The notes under the pieces: model-generated
Told to the model about the DNA's origin: nothing
Seen by the model: only the letters and a program-made list of their open reading frames with translations
Databases searched by the model: none
From: Riptortus pedestris
Taxonomy: Eukaryota; Arthropoda; Insecta; Hemiptera; Alydidae
DNA length: 64,000 nucleotides
Direction: 5' to 3'
NCBI GenBank assembly: GCA_019009955.1
Contig: CM032231.1
Coordinates: 42,922,501 to 42,986,500, forward strand
Part shown: positions 48,611 through 61,668 of the stretch, one piece after another
Layout of the letters: every line of letters begins with the position of its first letter
Position numbering within the stretch: position 1 is the stretch's first letter
Translations under genes and position numbers: made by a program

Positions 48611-49273
48611 CTAGCCAAGGTACCCGGATTCGCCCGGGTAATCATTGTACAAGAACATGTACAATATTTTTACATTTTCCAGTCTCAATGCTTAGGATTT
48701 ACACCCAAGTCCGGAGTGCTGGGGATATGTTAATAATAAAAGTATTTGTTATGTGCTTAATTCTACAAAATACACAATATTTTTATAATACCCGTTTCCG
48801 GTGCATGTATCTTTTTTTATATATAACTTAATCTTAGATAATCATATTATCATCCTCAAAAATACAAGAGTTAATAGAGTTTCATTGATTAATAATAGAG
48901 TTTCATTGATTTCGATTTAGTCTTTTGTGTCCTATGACATTGCTGACCCCTTCTATAGTTTTTCGTGTGTACCTCATTTTTACTTCATTATAGGGAAAAA
49001 AGTTCATATATCAAAAGTTACTTTAAATAACAAAACAAACAACTTTTGTTATGTGAATAACTGCCGAAAACCCAATAAGAAACGAAATATCGCTATTTTT
49101 CAGACCTCCCTTATAACCACCCACTCCCGTTCATCTCAGAGAATATTAATACAGCCAGAAACCTAACCTGTTTTAGTAGTAATATACATACCAAGTTTCA
49201 TAAAATTCGGTTCAGCCGTTTGCGATTCTATAAAGGACATACACTCAAACATTCATTTTTATATATAAGAAGA
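48611..49273 (-). mobile_element. Non-autonomous Helitron-like element, single-repeat form
   Basis: On the minus strand it starts TCTTCTTATATATAAAAATG, preceded by A. It ends in the hairpin CCCGGGCGAATCCGGG, then TACCTTGGCTAG followed by T. This is the textbook A|TC...CTAG|T Helitron insertion without target duplication. It shares the blocks GAACCGAATTTTATGAAACT and ATAGCGATATTTCGTTTC with the copies at 21.2 and 33.3 kb but has only one 297-bp-type unit. No coding capacity. Confidence 0.88.
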
Positions 49274-49596
49274 TGAGAAAGTATTGTATATTTGGAAATA
49301 CCATAGTGAGTGCATAAATAAAATTCATTATTTGAGATGGTAATGGTATTGTCATCAAATCAAAAATCCTTGTTTATTCTAGTGCAATAGATCGATTTGC
49401 ATTGTGTTGAGTATTTATTTCCGCGAGAAATTGAAATTTTTCTTTAAAAATAATCACCCTTAAAGGTAGAACTAACAGTACGTCGAATTAGTTTACACAT
49501 TTTTATTTCCTACAGAAATTTATATGGTTGTTGTTCCAAGTTCAATCTTTTTCCAAGGATAATCGTAGTAGTCTTAATATCTAATAATAATATAGG
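49274..49596. other. No gene seen
   Basis: AT-rich spacer between a Helitron-like element and a family H copy. Confidence 0.45.
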
Positions 49597-49723
49597 TTTT
49601 AGCATATTAAGGGAAATCAGCTATTGAGGTCGTACTCATGACGCGATTTTCAAAATTTTTCTTCAAATGTCCATCGATCCTACCCAGGAGATGGCGAAAA
49701 TGAGGTCCGTTCAAAACTGTGTT

Positions 49724-49790
<67 letters not shown>

Positions 49791-50222
49791 CTTTTACCGC
49801 TCTAACGGTCGCAATGTTTGCCTTATCGTTACCAAACTTGAAATATAATCGTTTGACACAAAAAGAAAGATCAAGTTCGTCAACGGCTGAAATCGGACCA
49901 GGGGGAGGAAGGGTTTAGAGGGGGAGAATTTCGAAAATTCCTAATATCTCCGATATTATGCGTCGTATCGAAACATTGTATAGAACCAATCTTATTGCAA
50001 ATGAAATGTTCTACAAAATATTGTTATGTACATTTTTTCACTATCTTGATTATTAACTGTGATATTTGAATTTTTAAGTTTTCGGTCTTCAGTAAAGCCC
50101 AATTTCTACTAATCTCATATTAACAATATTCTATTATGTTATGAAGCACTTTATTTGAACCTTCAATACCGCGCACGTGGGAAATCTGCTTAGTTAACGC
50201 AGCCCCTGGGTGACGGACTTTT
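49597..50222 (+). mobile_element. Family H element, third subtype
   Basis: 5' end TTTTAGCATATTAAGGGAAA, in which part of the left palindrome arm is deleted. Expanded TA tract at about 49730-49786. 3' end GCACGTGGGAAATCTGCTTA, hairpin CGCAGCCCCTGGG with one mismatch, then GACGGACTTTT. Confidence 0.9.
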
Positions 50223-51617
50223 CATTTGTTTGATATATATTGCATCATAGGTTTTAGCAATTTTTATGTGTTAAGTTAGTTTTATCAGATACTTAACCTT
50301 ACGAATTTAAGAAATATATAAATAGAGATATCGGAGTCAGCAAACAAGTCTATGAATTAGAGATTAAATAAGAACCGTGTGTTATCATTGGTTAATTTAT
50401 GTTAATTAATTGTTTTGAGCTAACAGCCTTGATTAGGAACGCAAATGACGAGTGGCGGTGTCTATGTAGGTTGTGTTGCGATATACTGCTTGAATGGAAC
50501 GATGTCACCTTTTGAATAAACTAGATCAATCTTCAATGCGCTTTCAATGTGACGATTTCATCGATAGTATCAGTGCCAATCAGAGAAAAGTAAGTTCTGC
50601 TAAGGTTCAACCTAGTGCCCAAACTGAAGCAACACAGCTATCCCAAAAAATTGCCTATAGTTCTTAGAGAGATTAGCGTTGCTCACTATTTCTTCGTTTA
50701 CTTTTTAAACCACCACTAGGACCAAAAATACTTTGAGGCATGATATCCGCACCATTTGAGCTGAATAAAAAACCTGTTCGTCCAATTTCTGACCAAATAT
50801 AAGGCATACTTCAGTTTTCCCACTCAGCTTTCTCTGATACGTTTGATCTAGATGAAAATGTTTATCACAAGGTTCTGTTGAGAAGTCAGGTGAATATCCT
50901 GACCCGTTCCGTGACGTTTGAAACCAAAGCTAGCAGCTACATTATTCTAGTAGTCCACAGATATTTCACGATGCTGAGTAAACAGCAGGGAACAGATAAA
51001 TGACTAACACTCCAAAGCTCGGCAACGTCTGAAATTTAGAGTGTCATTCCGAGGTCAATGTTCACATCTCTATCATAGTATTCCTGGGACTTTATTGTCA
51101 TCACAAACGCTGCCCTTCTGATTTGTATTTTAGAATTTGGAAATGATAAACATATATTTAAGGAGAGGTTTGAAACAAATTTTTCTAACCTTACTTTTTT
51201 GGCGCGAAAATCCGAAAATTTTACATTTTCGGTACATCGAATATTATTATCCAATTAGCACAAGGATATCAGTGTCAAAATAGGTACAGAGATTAGGATT
51301 AAGCCAATGGAGGACTATCCAGATAATGGTTCAAAAGCATCCTCCAAATGTGTAGGATCAGATTATTGAGTGACGGTAATAATCAATTAATAGGGATAAT
51401 GATAGAGCAAGTCTGTATATATTGAATCAATTAGCTCTTTAATCCGCCGCAATAGGCCCGCCATTATTCAGCCAGTTGAATTCAGCAGCCTCCTAAATAT
51501 TATTGATTGAGTAGGGTTCCATCAATACTCCATTGATCAGGTGGGTAATCATCAAGGAGCATATGTTTCAAAACAGTTTACTAACGTTCTTCAAGAGGAC
51601 GAGATTCATTTTCTCTC
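50223..51617. other. No gene seen
   Basis: Apparently single-copy sequence of moderate composition with no recognisable coding region. Confidence 0.45.
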
Positions 51618-51629
51618 TGTCTCTGCCTG

Positions 51630-51661
<32 letters not shown>

Positions 51662-51719
51662 TCACACTCTCTCTCTCTCACACCCTCTCGCTCTCTCTCT
51701 TTCTCTCTCTCAGACCCTC

Positions 51720-51758
<39 letters not shown>

Positions 51759-51818
51759 ATATATAATATTCATATGTGTGTGTTTGTGTGTGAGAGAGAG
51801 AGAGAGAGAGTGTGTGTG
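51618..51818. repeat. CT-rich, then GT/GA microsatellite cluster
   Basis: Irregular (CT)n/(CTGT)n to about 51750, then an AT-rich interruption, (GT)n, (GA)n and (GT)n. The Ser/Leu- and Arg/Glu-rich frames over it are artefacts. Confidence 0.95.
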
Positions 51819-52386
51819 TTTTAATATTAACATGACATTTTCGTCTCATAGACTCTTTTTCATTCAAATGTAATACGTCCCTTACAATGTTTGGAGCTCA
51901 TCATAAGGAAAACTCAAAATCCTGCTCATTGGAGTTTGAAGTTAATATACTACGATGTGTGTTATAGTTCGTACGACTGCCGTGTATTGGTTAAATTGGG
52001 TTCCTACTTTGGGGGAAACCAATTGATGTTTCTGAGTAAGTGGTTTTATCTAACCAGTTATGCTTCAAGACAATAGCCAATTGAAAGTGAAAGAACACTT
52101 AAATGAACGTATACTTGCGTACAGTAAATGTCACTTGTTGCGTTGGAAAATGACCCGCAGGGGCTAATCAAACAAAGCATATTTCTGAACTAAAACGTAA
52201 AAAATAGTGAAATTGGATATATTGACTATTGGACTGAGATTTTGACGATTGCTCAATAAGGACGGTGCCGCTTATACAAAACTAAAAGCATAATTTATAA
52301 AAAAAAGGCGTCATTTTTCGATCCATTAAAAATTACTATGGTAATGTAATACATCAATTATATTTATAAGAAATGTTAAATCCACG
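51819..52386. other. No gene seen
   Basis: AT-rich apparently single-copy sequence. Confidence 0.45.
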
Positions 52387-52600
52387 GGGGCTCAGGTTAG
52401 CTAGGCGAGTTAAAGCGTTGTCTTTGGCCTCACATGGTAATCCTACAGTGGCAAGTTCAATTCCCGCTTGGGCTGTAGGAATTTATTTAGTGACGGAATT
52501 CGTTAAATAAAATCCGTAGTCCCACCCTGGCTAGAAATGGGTAGATAGCGCATCCAATTAGCCTTAGTTGCAAAAAGTGGACGTTAATAAATAATTAAAA
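52387..52600 (+). mobile_element. tRNA-derived SINE
   Basis: GGGGCTCAGGTTAGCTAGGC, B box AAGTTCAATTCCCGCT (two changes), and tail GTTAATAAATAATTAAAAAA. A short deletion removes part of GGTGGTAACCTGTAG. More degraded than the copy at 32.5 kb. Confidence 0.85.
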
Positions 52601-53947
52601 AAAATAAAGCCAAGTATTATTTATTTATGAGTCTGAAATAGGGATAAATGTTTTTTCTTCCATAAAAATTAACAAGGAAAGAAGTCAAATCCAAATAAAA
52701 AGAGTTCGTTAACAGTTTCACAATTTTCTGACTTAACACTTAGCTAACTGACAGAATAAATCAGCATTCTTAATAAATATTATTCAAACAACCCCTCATT
52801 GGCCTGTATTTTACAAGAGTCACGTCATGTCTTTCCTTGATATTTCTTTTGACATTGGGGTTTGAGGAAAGAAGCACTAATTAGAATTGTAAAAGGGAAA
52901 AAAATTCCCTGTCCTTTTTACCAGCTGACTTTTCTCTCTCCGTGTCCTAAGCCGGGGTGCTGTTCCTACTTTTAATGATGAAAATTAATGAGTACGCACG
53001 ACCTGCTCGGTTTGTGATCAATTCAGTTTTTGTTATCCTAAAAAGCTCTGGCTTCCCTTTTATCAGTTGGATTAAAAAAAATAATGAAGCAATTCACGTA
53101 TAATCCTAAATAATTCAATGAATCGTATTTAAAATTGTTAACACTTGAGTTTCACGACATTCCATGTATCGTTTACAAACAAAAGTTAGATACAATACGT
53201 TAAAAATGTGTGTGTATGAGCGTGTTTTCATAAACGTAGTAACTTCAAAACACGATTCATACTTTATTCATGAAATCTAGGATATAAACTTTTTTTATTG
53301 GGAAATGCATAACCTGTCTTGTCCAATGCTCTTGATTTTTTCCAAAAATTAAAGATGAAATCTATAAAAAATATTTAATTATTGCTCTGACTAACTTCCT
53401 TTGTTATATGTTTTTTTTTTAGTAATGTAAAAAAAAATCAATTAGTCTCCAGAAAATTTCATTTCCGTCAAAAATAAAATATTTTCAGGAAATTATTAAA
53501 AACAAAATTTACATCAAAATATACTTTCTTAGGGAAAGACTTGTTTTTTCTCCATAACAGACTATGTATATTCCTTTTGCAACTATCTGAGAAATTGAAC
53601 TTTCTAGAGAATATCCAAACACCCTCACCTCAGCCAGCACTTTCTTTCTTGCTCCACTTGGTGTAGTATCTGCATTCATGAGATTTTAACAGCTTCGATC
53701 CTTTTTTGTAAATAAATAGATAAAGGAAATTAAAAAAATGCACCTATCTTATTTAAATAAAATATAAATATTTTTACAATTAAGTTAGTTTACAATTTAT
53801 ACATTTATTTTTTTTAACTTGAAAGTAGTTCTTATTTATATTGTTTATTAAAAATGCTTTATATTTGTTGTGCAATTATATTCTTTCTCGTTTAAAGTGT
53901 AAGTATGTAAAAGGACAGTAAATTTAAATACTTCCCATGTAAATTAT
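52601..53947. other. No gene seen
   Basis: AT-rich apparently single-copy sequence. Confidence 0.45.
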
Positions 53948-54175
53948 ATATAAATAAAACTGGGGCTCAGGTTAGCTACGTGAGTTAAAGCGTTCACTTT
54001 AATCTCACATGGTAAACCTAGAGTTCGATTCTCGCCTGGACAAAGGAAATTATTTAGTGACGGAATTCCCACCCTAGCTAAAAATGGATGGTAACCTGTA
54101 GATAACCCATCCCAATTAGCCAGAGTTGCAAAAAGGGGACGTTAATAAATAATAATAATAAATATAAATAAAACT
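53948..54175 (+). mobile_element. tRNA-derived SINE with 14-bp target-site duplication
   Basis: The SINE proper is at about 53962-54161, with small internal deletions, including the segment between the CCTAGAG block and the B box. ATATAAATAAAACT is repeated at 53948-53961 and 54162-54175, an exact duplication. Confidence 0.9.
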
Positions 54176-54759
54176 ATTTCTGAGATCATGCTATATTCCA
54201 ACAGCCAACTTCAAATGACATTTCTTAGCCTCCATAGCTTTTCTATCCAATGATAACCATTTCTGGGAGTGCTGAAATTAAAATTCGTCTGTTAGTCGCT
54301 TGCAAAATGATTCTTTTGACTGGAATTTTCTTTTACAAAGGTTTTTGTAGTCATCTGAATATATTGCTAATATTTCTTATTTAGATTAGAGAGCCTTACT
54401 CTAGATTTTAGTTTATTCAATGTAAATTTTCTAAAATAAAAAAAAGGAAAAATAAATGTGTTCACAGTTCAGATAGGATTAATAAAATGCGAAGAGAAAG
54501 ATCCGTCATGCAAGGTCTATGTTCTCCAAATTGTTCCATAGTAAATACAATATATAAAAAAGTCTTGCATTTTATATTTTCTTGAACTTAAATTTCAGCC
54601 TGGATATCAGAGATATAGTGTTATAGTTGAAGTTTTCAACTATATGTCTGAATCACATTTTTATCAACTACAATCTTGGATTATCAATGATAATTTAAGC
54701 ATTATTTCAAAAATATCGTTTGGCGTACAACCTCAATAAATGATGGTATTAAACGATTA
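54176..54759. other. No gene seen
   Basis: AT-rich apparently single-copy sequence. Confidence 0.45.
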
Positions 54760-54935
54760 AAAGGTTTTAGCCATGTTTAACCACTTGCACAAAATCTTAA
54801 TAGTTCTGGTTACTATGAGGCATCGGTCTCCATACTTGGAAATCTATTTGGTGACGGGGTCATCAAATTAAATCCTTAGTTCCACTGAGACAAAAATTAG
54901 ATGGAGGATACAATAAACTTAGTAATAATAACGAT
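54760..54935 (+). mobile_element. Highly diverged SINE of the same family
   Basis: GGTTTTAGCCATGTTTAACC resembles the SINE head, and GGAAATCTATTTGGTGACG, continuing ATCAAATTAAATCCTTAG, resembles the body. It ends near TTAGTAATAATAACG. The middle is hard to align, so this is an old copy. Confidence 0.55.
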
Positions 54936-56044
54936 TAGTTATTTTCTACACAATTTTATTTATTTTTAAGAAAAATTGTCCTAACTCAACATTTAGTACT
55001 TCATGTGCAAAGTAACTTAAGATGGACATTTTGTCATCTTCTGTGTGCTCCTGCTTCACTACAAAAGATCAACAGCTATTGAAAAATGCATTTTTGAAAG
55101 TAAATAATTAAAATAAATGGTGTAGTTTTATGTGAATTATTTGTAACATCTTTTTTTAATCGAAATTTGTGTATAATATATTCTAAGTATTGCTGTTTAA
55201 GTGACATAGCCCTAAAGATGAGATGAGTCCTTCATAATTCGGCTCTATAATAAAACTTTAGTTTTGAAATTTGAGTATTGAAAAAATAAAGGTCTTTTAC
55301 CAACCTGCGTCACTGAGCAATTCTAGTAATTTATTCACTCGAGAATAAAATGTACTAGATTGCAAAAATGTATATTTCCCGTAGGTCCACCTCTAATTCT
55401 GGGGCACAACTGTTATTTTCCAGGAAATGCCTATACTCCTGATCTCCAGAGTAGTCTTAAGCAGGTAGTGGCCCGAACAGCTGTCGATACAATTATATCC
55501 TTTCGTCTTTAACCATTCCCGCCTTTCCGAAATGGACTAAAGTTTGATTCCGTTTCTCCATCTCAACTTATCGTTTCCTCTTACGTTGAATTGAAAAGGC
55601 TTTCCCCTTATTGGATGAGTTCCTCGCTCGAAAGTTGGCCCAACAATGCCGTGTTATTTTGAGCCTGATGTCTGATCATTTACTCGTGAGGGAGAAATTT
55701 CCTTTTAAAATCTTAAAGGAATCTAAAGGAAATAGAAATTTCCAACTTTCTAGCTATATGATTAGAATTGGTCACAAATCCTAATAGCGTAACGCTGTCA
55801 ATGTGTCTTTGTACTGATAGCTTCTCAAATTATGATCACTCGGTCTAAATCCGAGTTCCCTTGAACCGCCAAAGATGAGACCCTGGAACTTATAATAAAA
55901 AAAAGTATGTTACGTACGACTATACGAGTGACGTACAAAAGTTATTTTTACGTACTGGTTTCATCGGAAGCCACTCCATATGCAAATCACAAGGGATGTG
56001 CGGGAAGGCCGTTGAGCTCACAAGACACTCTTTCAAGAACTTAC
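54936..56044. other. No gene seen
   Basis: Apparently single-copy sequence, less AT-rich at about 55380-55880, with no recognisable coding region. Confidence 0.45.
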
Positions 56045-56267
56045 GGGGCCCAGGTTAGCCATGTGAGTTAAAGCGTTGAATTTAATCTCACGTGGTGAAT
56101 CTAAAGTGGCGAGTTCGATTTCTGTCATGGCAATAGGAATTTATTTAGTGACGATCAACTTGAATGAACTCCTTAGTCCCACCGTAGCTAGAAAAGTGTG
56201 GTAACCTGTAGATAATCCATCCCAATTAGGCATAGTAGCAAAAAGCGGGCCTTAATAAATAATAATA
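56045..56267 (+). mobile_element. tRNA-derived SINE
   Basis: GGGGCCCAGGTTAGCCATGT, B box GAGTTCGATTTCTGTC, body GGTAACCTGTAGATAATCC, tail CTTAATAAATAATAATAAC. It ends about 15 bp before the LINE fragment that follows in reverse. Confidence 0.88.
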
Positions 56268-56282
56268 ACTCAATTTTAAAAA

Positions 56283-56815
56283 TATTTATTTATTTTTTCG
56301 TACAATAATGGCATTTCGCAACTGGGGCGATTCGTCGAATCAGTTATTTAACATATAACATTACTATATTTACGTAAGTATGCTCATTTCTGCAAATATT
56401 TTCAGTATTGCCCTACATTATAGTTTTTTGAAAAGTTTCAAGTAGTGTAACATACGGTCTATATGCAGGCTACAGTCATGTAGTATGTATATGTTTTATA
56501 GTAAGCCTACAGTTACAGTGTTGACAGTAGGGTTCGTCTTCTCCAGTAAGTAGGTAAGTGTGAGTCAGTCGTGAATGGCCAATTCTCAACCTCGTTAAAA
56601 CTACTTCTTCTCTTCTAATTAGCCTTTTTGAGGAAGGCACTTCACCAAGTGTATGTTTCAGTTCTCGAAGTTTGTTATCAGTTGTGGTAAACCAAGTTTT
56701 CTGCCATGAATTGAGTATCATATATTTTGCTTGGGCTTGAATATCTTGATATGTACAGTATGTGTTGTCGTGAGTTCTTTTAAAAATAAGAAAGGACATT
56801 GAATTCACTTAACAA
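56283..56815 (-). pseudogene. LINE ORF2 C-terminal fragment plus 3' UTR
   Basis: In reverse, 56808-56476 reads SWQKTWFTTTDNKLRELKHT, RREEVVLTRLRIGHSRLTHT, then CQHCNCRLTIKHI, which is three of the four CX2CX7HX4C ligands before the frame is lost. The 3' UTR, with GAAATGCCATTATTGTACG, ends near 56283 in an AAATAAATAAATA tail. Closely similar to the 43.6-44.8 kb copy, so both come from one family. 5'-truncated, not functional. Confidence 0.85.
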
Positions 56816-57414
56816 ATATGATAAACACTAATGTTTTACAAATATACTATGAACCATTTTCCCATTCTTTACACAATTGTCATTATAATCTGTTTGAATT
56901 GAATTGAAGTAAATAAAAATCCCCACCCGCTGTTAACGCCGCAATAACCGAAAAATCGCTTGACCCAGGCCTGATTTCATTCTGCGAAAAAATTTGGCAA
57001 AACATTTCTGAAACTAAAAGCACTATATAAAAATAGCAAATGATCACCTAAATTCTGAATATTAGAGGTAATAAATCCAGAATAACCGGACACTAATCCG
57101 CATAAAATTGACAAGTTGATTGGGAAAATCTAGAATAAACTAGTTAGCAATTACGAGAATATTCAGGGTTGACTGGACATCACCACACTTATTAAAACCG
57201 TTCGTCCGGACCATTTTAATGACTTTGTAGAAGAGTAATCCCAGTATCAAATTAAGTTACCTATGCCATTATTAGTAACGTTTCATAATGGTTTTATTAT
57301 TGATAATGTATTACAAAATGTATTTTTAATATTACTGTAATACTTTATATTTTAAGTTAATATTTTATGTTCAAATTAATTAATTATATGATTCATGTAA
57401 GAGACAAAACCCTA
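56816..57414. other. No gene seen
   Basis: AT-rich apparently single-copy sequence. Confidence 0.45.
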
Positions 57415-58040
57415 TTTCAGCAGATTTCCCTTGAGGAAAATCAGCTATTGATGTCGTTCTGATGACGCGATTTTTGAAAAATTTCTTCAAATGTCCATCG
57501 ATCCTACCTAGGAGATGACGAAAATGAGTTCCGTTCAAAATTATATTTATTTGTCTGTTAACGCTGTAGCAGTCGCAATTTTTGTTTGATCGTTACCAAA
57601 CTCGGAATTAAATCGTTTTATGTAAAAAGGAAGATCAAGTTAGTTAATGGCTGATATCGGACCAGTGGGAAGGGGGTGGGTTGGGTTTAGAGGGAAGATT
57701 TTTGAAAATTCGAAATATCTCCGTTATTATGCGTCGGATCGAAAAATGTTATAGATTCAATCTTATTGCAAATTAAATGTCCTATAAATATTGTTCTATA
57801 CATTTATTCTGTATCTGGAATATTAACCGAGAAATTTGCATTTGTATTGTGTGAGTGGTCGGCAGGACTCGGCTATGTTCCGGACTTTCCGCCGAGAGCT
57901 AGTGCCGTGTCCGTAACTGTTCGTCCCTTGTGAATAGGTTTAGAGATTACTTACTATTACTGCTATTATTAGGCAGATTACACTTTTGTAAAACTTCACG
58001 TGGGAAATCTGCTTAGTTTAGCCCCTGCGTTACGGACTTT
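57415..58040 (+). mobile_element. Family H element, short subtype
   Basis: 5' end TTCAGCAGATTTCCCTTGAG, full core, almost no TA tract, 3' module with CGGCAGGACTCGGCTATGTT as in the copy at 13507. The 3' end CACGTGGGAAATCTGCTTAG is followed by a damaged hairpin (TTTAGCCCCTGCG) and TTACGGACTTT. Confidence 0.88.
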
Positions 58041-59076
58041 CTTTTCTTTCGTGTAGAGTTTAAATAAATTCATATAGATGTCTGCTTTTTGTGATGGACG
58101 CCCACTTTCTGTCCCACAAATCATTAGATCGTCCTATCAAAAGTATTCTTACAGTCTGTGGTGTTATCCAGGACTATTAATACCCAGCACTTGATACAAA
58201 TTGAACAGAGCATTTCGACACCCTTTTCGCATTATAAAATCTTTTTAAAGGATAGAAATTAATTTTAGCGTCCAAAAGTAAGAGAATGTCCCCTGCATTA
58301 TTTCCTTAACGAGAAAATGAAATGAAAAGAATTCTTTTCAAAGAACAAAACTTTTGTGTTGACTTACACCTTCTTGTCGCATTACACTAATGAATTATAC
58401 ATTACAATCAACGCTTGTGCTTATACTTGCCATTGTCATGTTTATTCAACATTACGGAAACACAATGAAAATATTCCACCGTACACAAAGACTTAGAGTC
58501 AGAGTGAATGTTCAAAAATAAATGTATATTTCAGGGAATTCATAATTCATTTAAACAAGAGGCACGATAATGGATTCAAATAAGGAAGAAAGAAGATAGC
58601 TTTTGTAAATGCTTTAATGACTAACGAATTCTCAAATTAAGTGGTTGTTAAATAAAACTTAAAAAGCAAAAAGAAAAACAGTCAACCTTAAATAATTCTA
58701 GTATAATCATCTCCTATAGGATGTAGAAGAGATATTTCATTGCAGTTTATTTACTTTGTCGACGTGAGAGGAGATTTTTTAAGAAAAAAACAATATCTAA
58801 TAATAAATATCATCGAAATGGATTTATTTTTCAAAGCGTTGTCATATTTCTAGCCATTTCCTTATGTAAATGAGTGTATTTAATAACGTGAAATAGTAAA
58901 AATACTATTCGAAAAACAGGGGGAGGCGGGAAAATCAACTATAAATTATTGAGTGAGTAAGCGTATAAGTAGTGACACCCCCTAACTCAAAAAAAAAATA
59001 AAATGAAAAGTTCAATTTACCACCTAAACATTTGAAATTATTAAATAGGGAAGCTATACTCGTATATTGGCATAAA

Positions 59077-59078
<2 letters not shown>
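58041..59078. other. No gene seen
   Basis: AT-rich apparently single-copy sequence. Confidence 0.45.

Positions 59079-59158
<80 letters not shown>
59079..59158. repeat. (CT)n(TA)n microsatellite
   Basis: About 9 CT units followed by about 30 TA units. The TA part sits where the central tract of the following family H copy would be. Confidence 0.95.
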
Positions 59159-59160
<2 letters not shown>

Positions 59161-59171
59161 CACACATACAT

Positions 59172-59563
59172 GTTTTTCTCTTACCACTCCAGAGGTCGCA
59201 ATTATAGTTTAATCGTTACCAAACTCGATATTTAATCGTTTTATGTAAAACGAAAGATCAAGTTCGTTAATGGCTGAAATTCGATCTGTGGGAGGGGAGG
59301 AACAAGAAGGGAGGAATTATTATGTATCGGGTCAAAAAATAGAACAGAATCTATCTTAATGCAAATGTAATGTCCTATAAATTTTGTTATTTACATTTAT
59401 TCTCTAACTTAGATATTTGTATTTTTTATTTTTCAACATTTATAGTAACCCCCCTCCCTCATAGTCATGTCATATTAACAACAAGCTGTTATATTATGAG
59501 GCACTTTATTTGCCTAAATACCAAACAGTGTTCTCATTGAACATTTACGTTTGGACGGACTTT
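59172..59563 (+). mobile_element. Family H element, 5' part and 3' end damaged
   Basis: Starts after the TA tract (TTACCACTCCAGAGGTCGC), passes through the core and third-subtype 3' module and stops at GTTTGGACGGACTTTC. The segment GGGAAATCTGCT plus hairpin is deleted while the last 10 bases remain. Confidence 0.75.
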
Positions 59564-60552
59564 CAATTGTTCTAAATATTTAGGATTGCTGTGAGATATA
59601 ATTATTTGGAGGGGGGTAGTTCAGAGTGGACAAAAGTTTTAAAAAAATTATCAACTTTCTGCGTACCTTTATGATCCAAAAGATTATTAAAAGACTCTGT
59701 TTTATCATACATACATCTATAAATTACTTTCCGTGCTATTTCTTGGCCCGAAGTATTGGAGCGAAGACATCGTATATGACTTGAAGTGCTACCGATTTGG
59801 TTTATTTAATTAAATAGTAATGCAAGGAAATCATTAGGGTGATCAAATGGGATTGATTAATTTACCCACAACAAGATGAAAGCCATAGTATAATTTATAT
59901 TTCTTTGGTTGTCGTAACAATCATTGTGTGTTTAATTTCATTGAATAAACCTTTATTAGTGTTCCAAAAAAAAATAAATAGCTTATTGAGGCTAGGAGAT
60001 TCGGTTCAGACGAAATTATAGTTCCATTAGCCATGTACAAAAGTTGGAATACGAGTCCAATTCAATGGTCGCCAGCATTTCTTCAAATTTATTTATTCCC
60101 CCCGAAGGAAAGATGAGATTTTTCCCCGAAATTAGGGTTAGAAGTATTTTTAAGGGGGCTATTGTAGATGGGATGGATAGAAAGGAGAATGGTAGGGGTT
60201 ATGGGGAAGGTAATAGTGAGGCTATTGAGAGGAAGGCTATTGTGTCCCCTGGCAGGGAATGATTAAGTCCCCGCCCAGGCTTCCTTTCTCCGTCCCTTCG
60301 GGATCCGATCCGCGTCTAAAGGAGCCCTTACCTGATAACGGCCTATGCCCTTCAGCTATGCTAGCTTCACGGATTTATTCCATACATTCCGACCCCCCCC
60401 CCACCCCCAACCAAAATAAATTACCCTAAAGGCAACCCTAAATTGATGGCCTAGCGAAATTTGTTCGGAATCGTTGGAACAGTATTTGCAAATGGTATAA
60501 GCTGTAATATTCTAATGTTCTATTTATTTATTTTATTTTATAATAGTTATTT
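59564..60552. other. No gene seen
   Basis: A G-rich plus-strand frame at 60044-60262 and a C-rich run near 60390 reflect composition only. No recognisable coding region. Confidence 0.45.
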
Positions 60553-60660
60553 ATTATACAAGTGACGAAAGTAGATCATTTTACAACTCGAGTGAAACGA
60601 GCGAAGCGAGTGTGGTAATTTCACGAGAGTTGTAAATTCTACTTTCGTCACGAGTGTAAT
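60553..60660. repeat. Long imperfect palindrome
   Basis: The left arm (AAGTGACGAAAGTAGATC, then TTTTACAACTCGAGTGAAA) pairs with the right arm (TTTCACGAGAGTTGTAAATT, then CTACTTTCGTCACGAGTG) around CGAGCGAAGCGAG. Overall about 105 bp. No frame and no identified terminal duplication. Confidence 0.8.
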
Positions 60661-61633
60661 ATTAAATTTTTTCTGTAATCGTGTAATGCATGATCAGATC
60701 TAACCAGAATATGAACAAAATTAGGATGTTGTGAAGATTATGGTATGTTGTTGGTAGGTTATAAGCATGGTTGTGAAAGGTTATGAGCATAGTTATAAAA
60801 CAACTAGTGATGATTGTGAAGTAGTGCAGTTATAAACAAGTGCAGGTTATAAACAAGGAAGGTAATTATTATTATATTTAAATTTTAAAATATATTGATT
60901 ATTTCCACCAATAATTCATTCACATTTCAATTTATTTTGTCAAAATAAATTCTTACAATGTTAGGAAACATTTAAAAGCATTTAATTTCCAACTTCAAAT
61001 TATTTTTTAATTTATACTTATTACTAATTAAGAAGGCAATTAACTTTCTTCACTCTATTGCAAAATGTTTCACTTTCTTCACTCATTTCAGTTTAGTAAT
61101 GTTACCATTATTCAACGATTACAGAAAAAAAGTATTATATATTTAATGTTTTAGGAAACACCCTTTTTCCTCACTATTTCTTTTTAGGAATCAGCTGTTT
61201 TTCATTTTTATCTTTTAATATAACACATGTTAAAAAAACAACAACAATAGAACAGTTGAGTATTAGCACTTGATCAAGCAACATCTCTGTTATTCCTAAT
61301 TTAATTAATTTTTATTTAGCGTCGTACTTCTAGCAGCAGTCCTGAACTTTCACAGTATCACTTAATACAATCATTTTGAACTAGAATAGACTGAGACAAT
61401 TTTTCATTTCCTATCCTTATTATGTTCCCTTTTCGGCGGTAATAATAATAATCATAAGAAAATCCTCGTCACTTCACAAACAAGGGTTAGCACATTCAGT
61501 ACTTGGGATAAAAATGCCAGTAGCAGTTGAAAATCTACAATTGTGTACTAATAAAAAAGGGAACTCCTATTTAATTTCTTTGAAGGAGTTTAAATATATA
61601 TTCATCTAGTTGATTATGGAGTAGAATGGTCAT

Positions 61634-61668
<35 letters not shown>

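Noticed and set aside
51533..51873. Overlapping Ser/Leu and Arg/Glu frames of up to 110 codons
   Set aside because: Translations of CT, GT and GA microsatellites.
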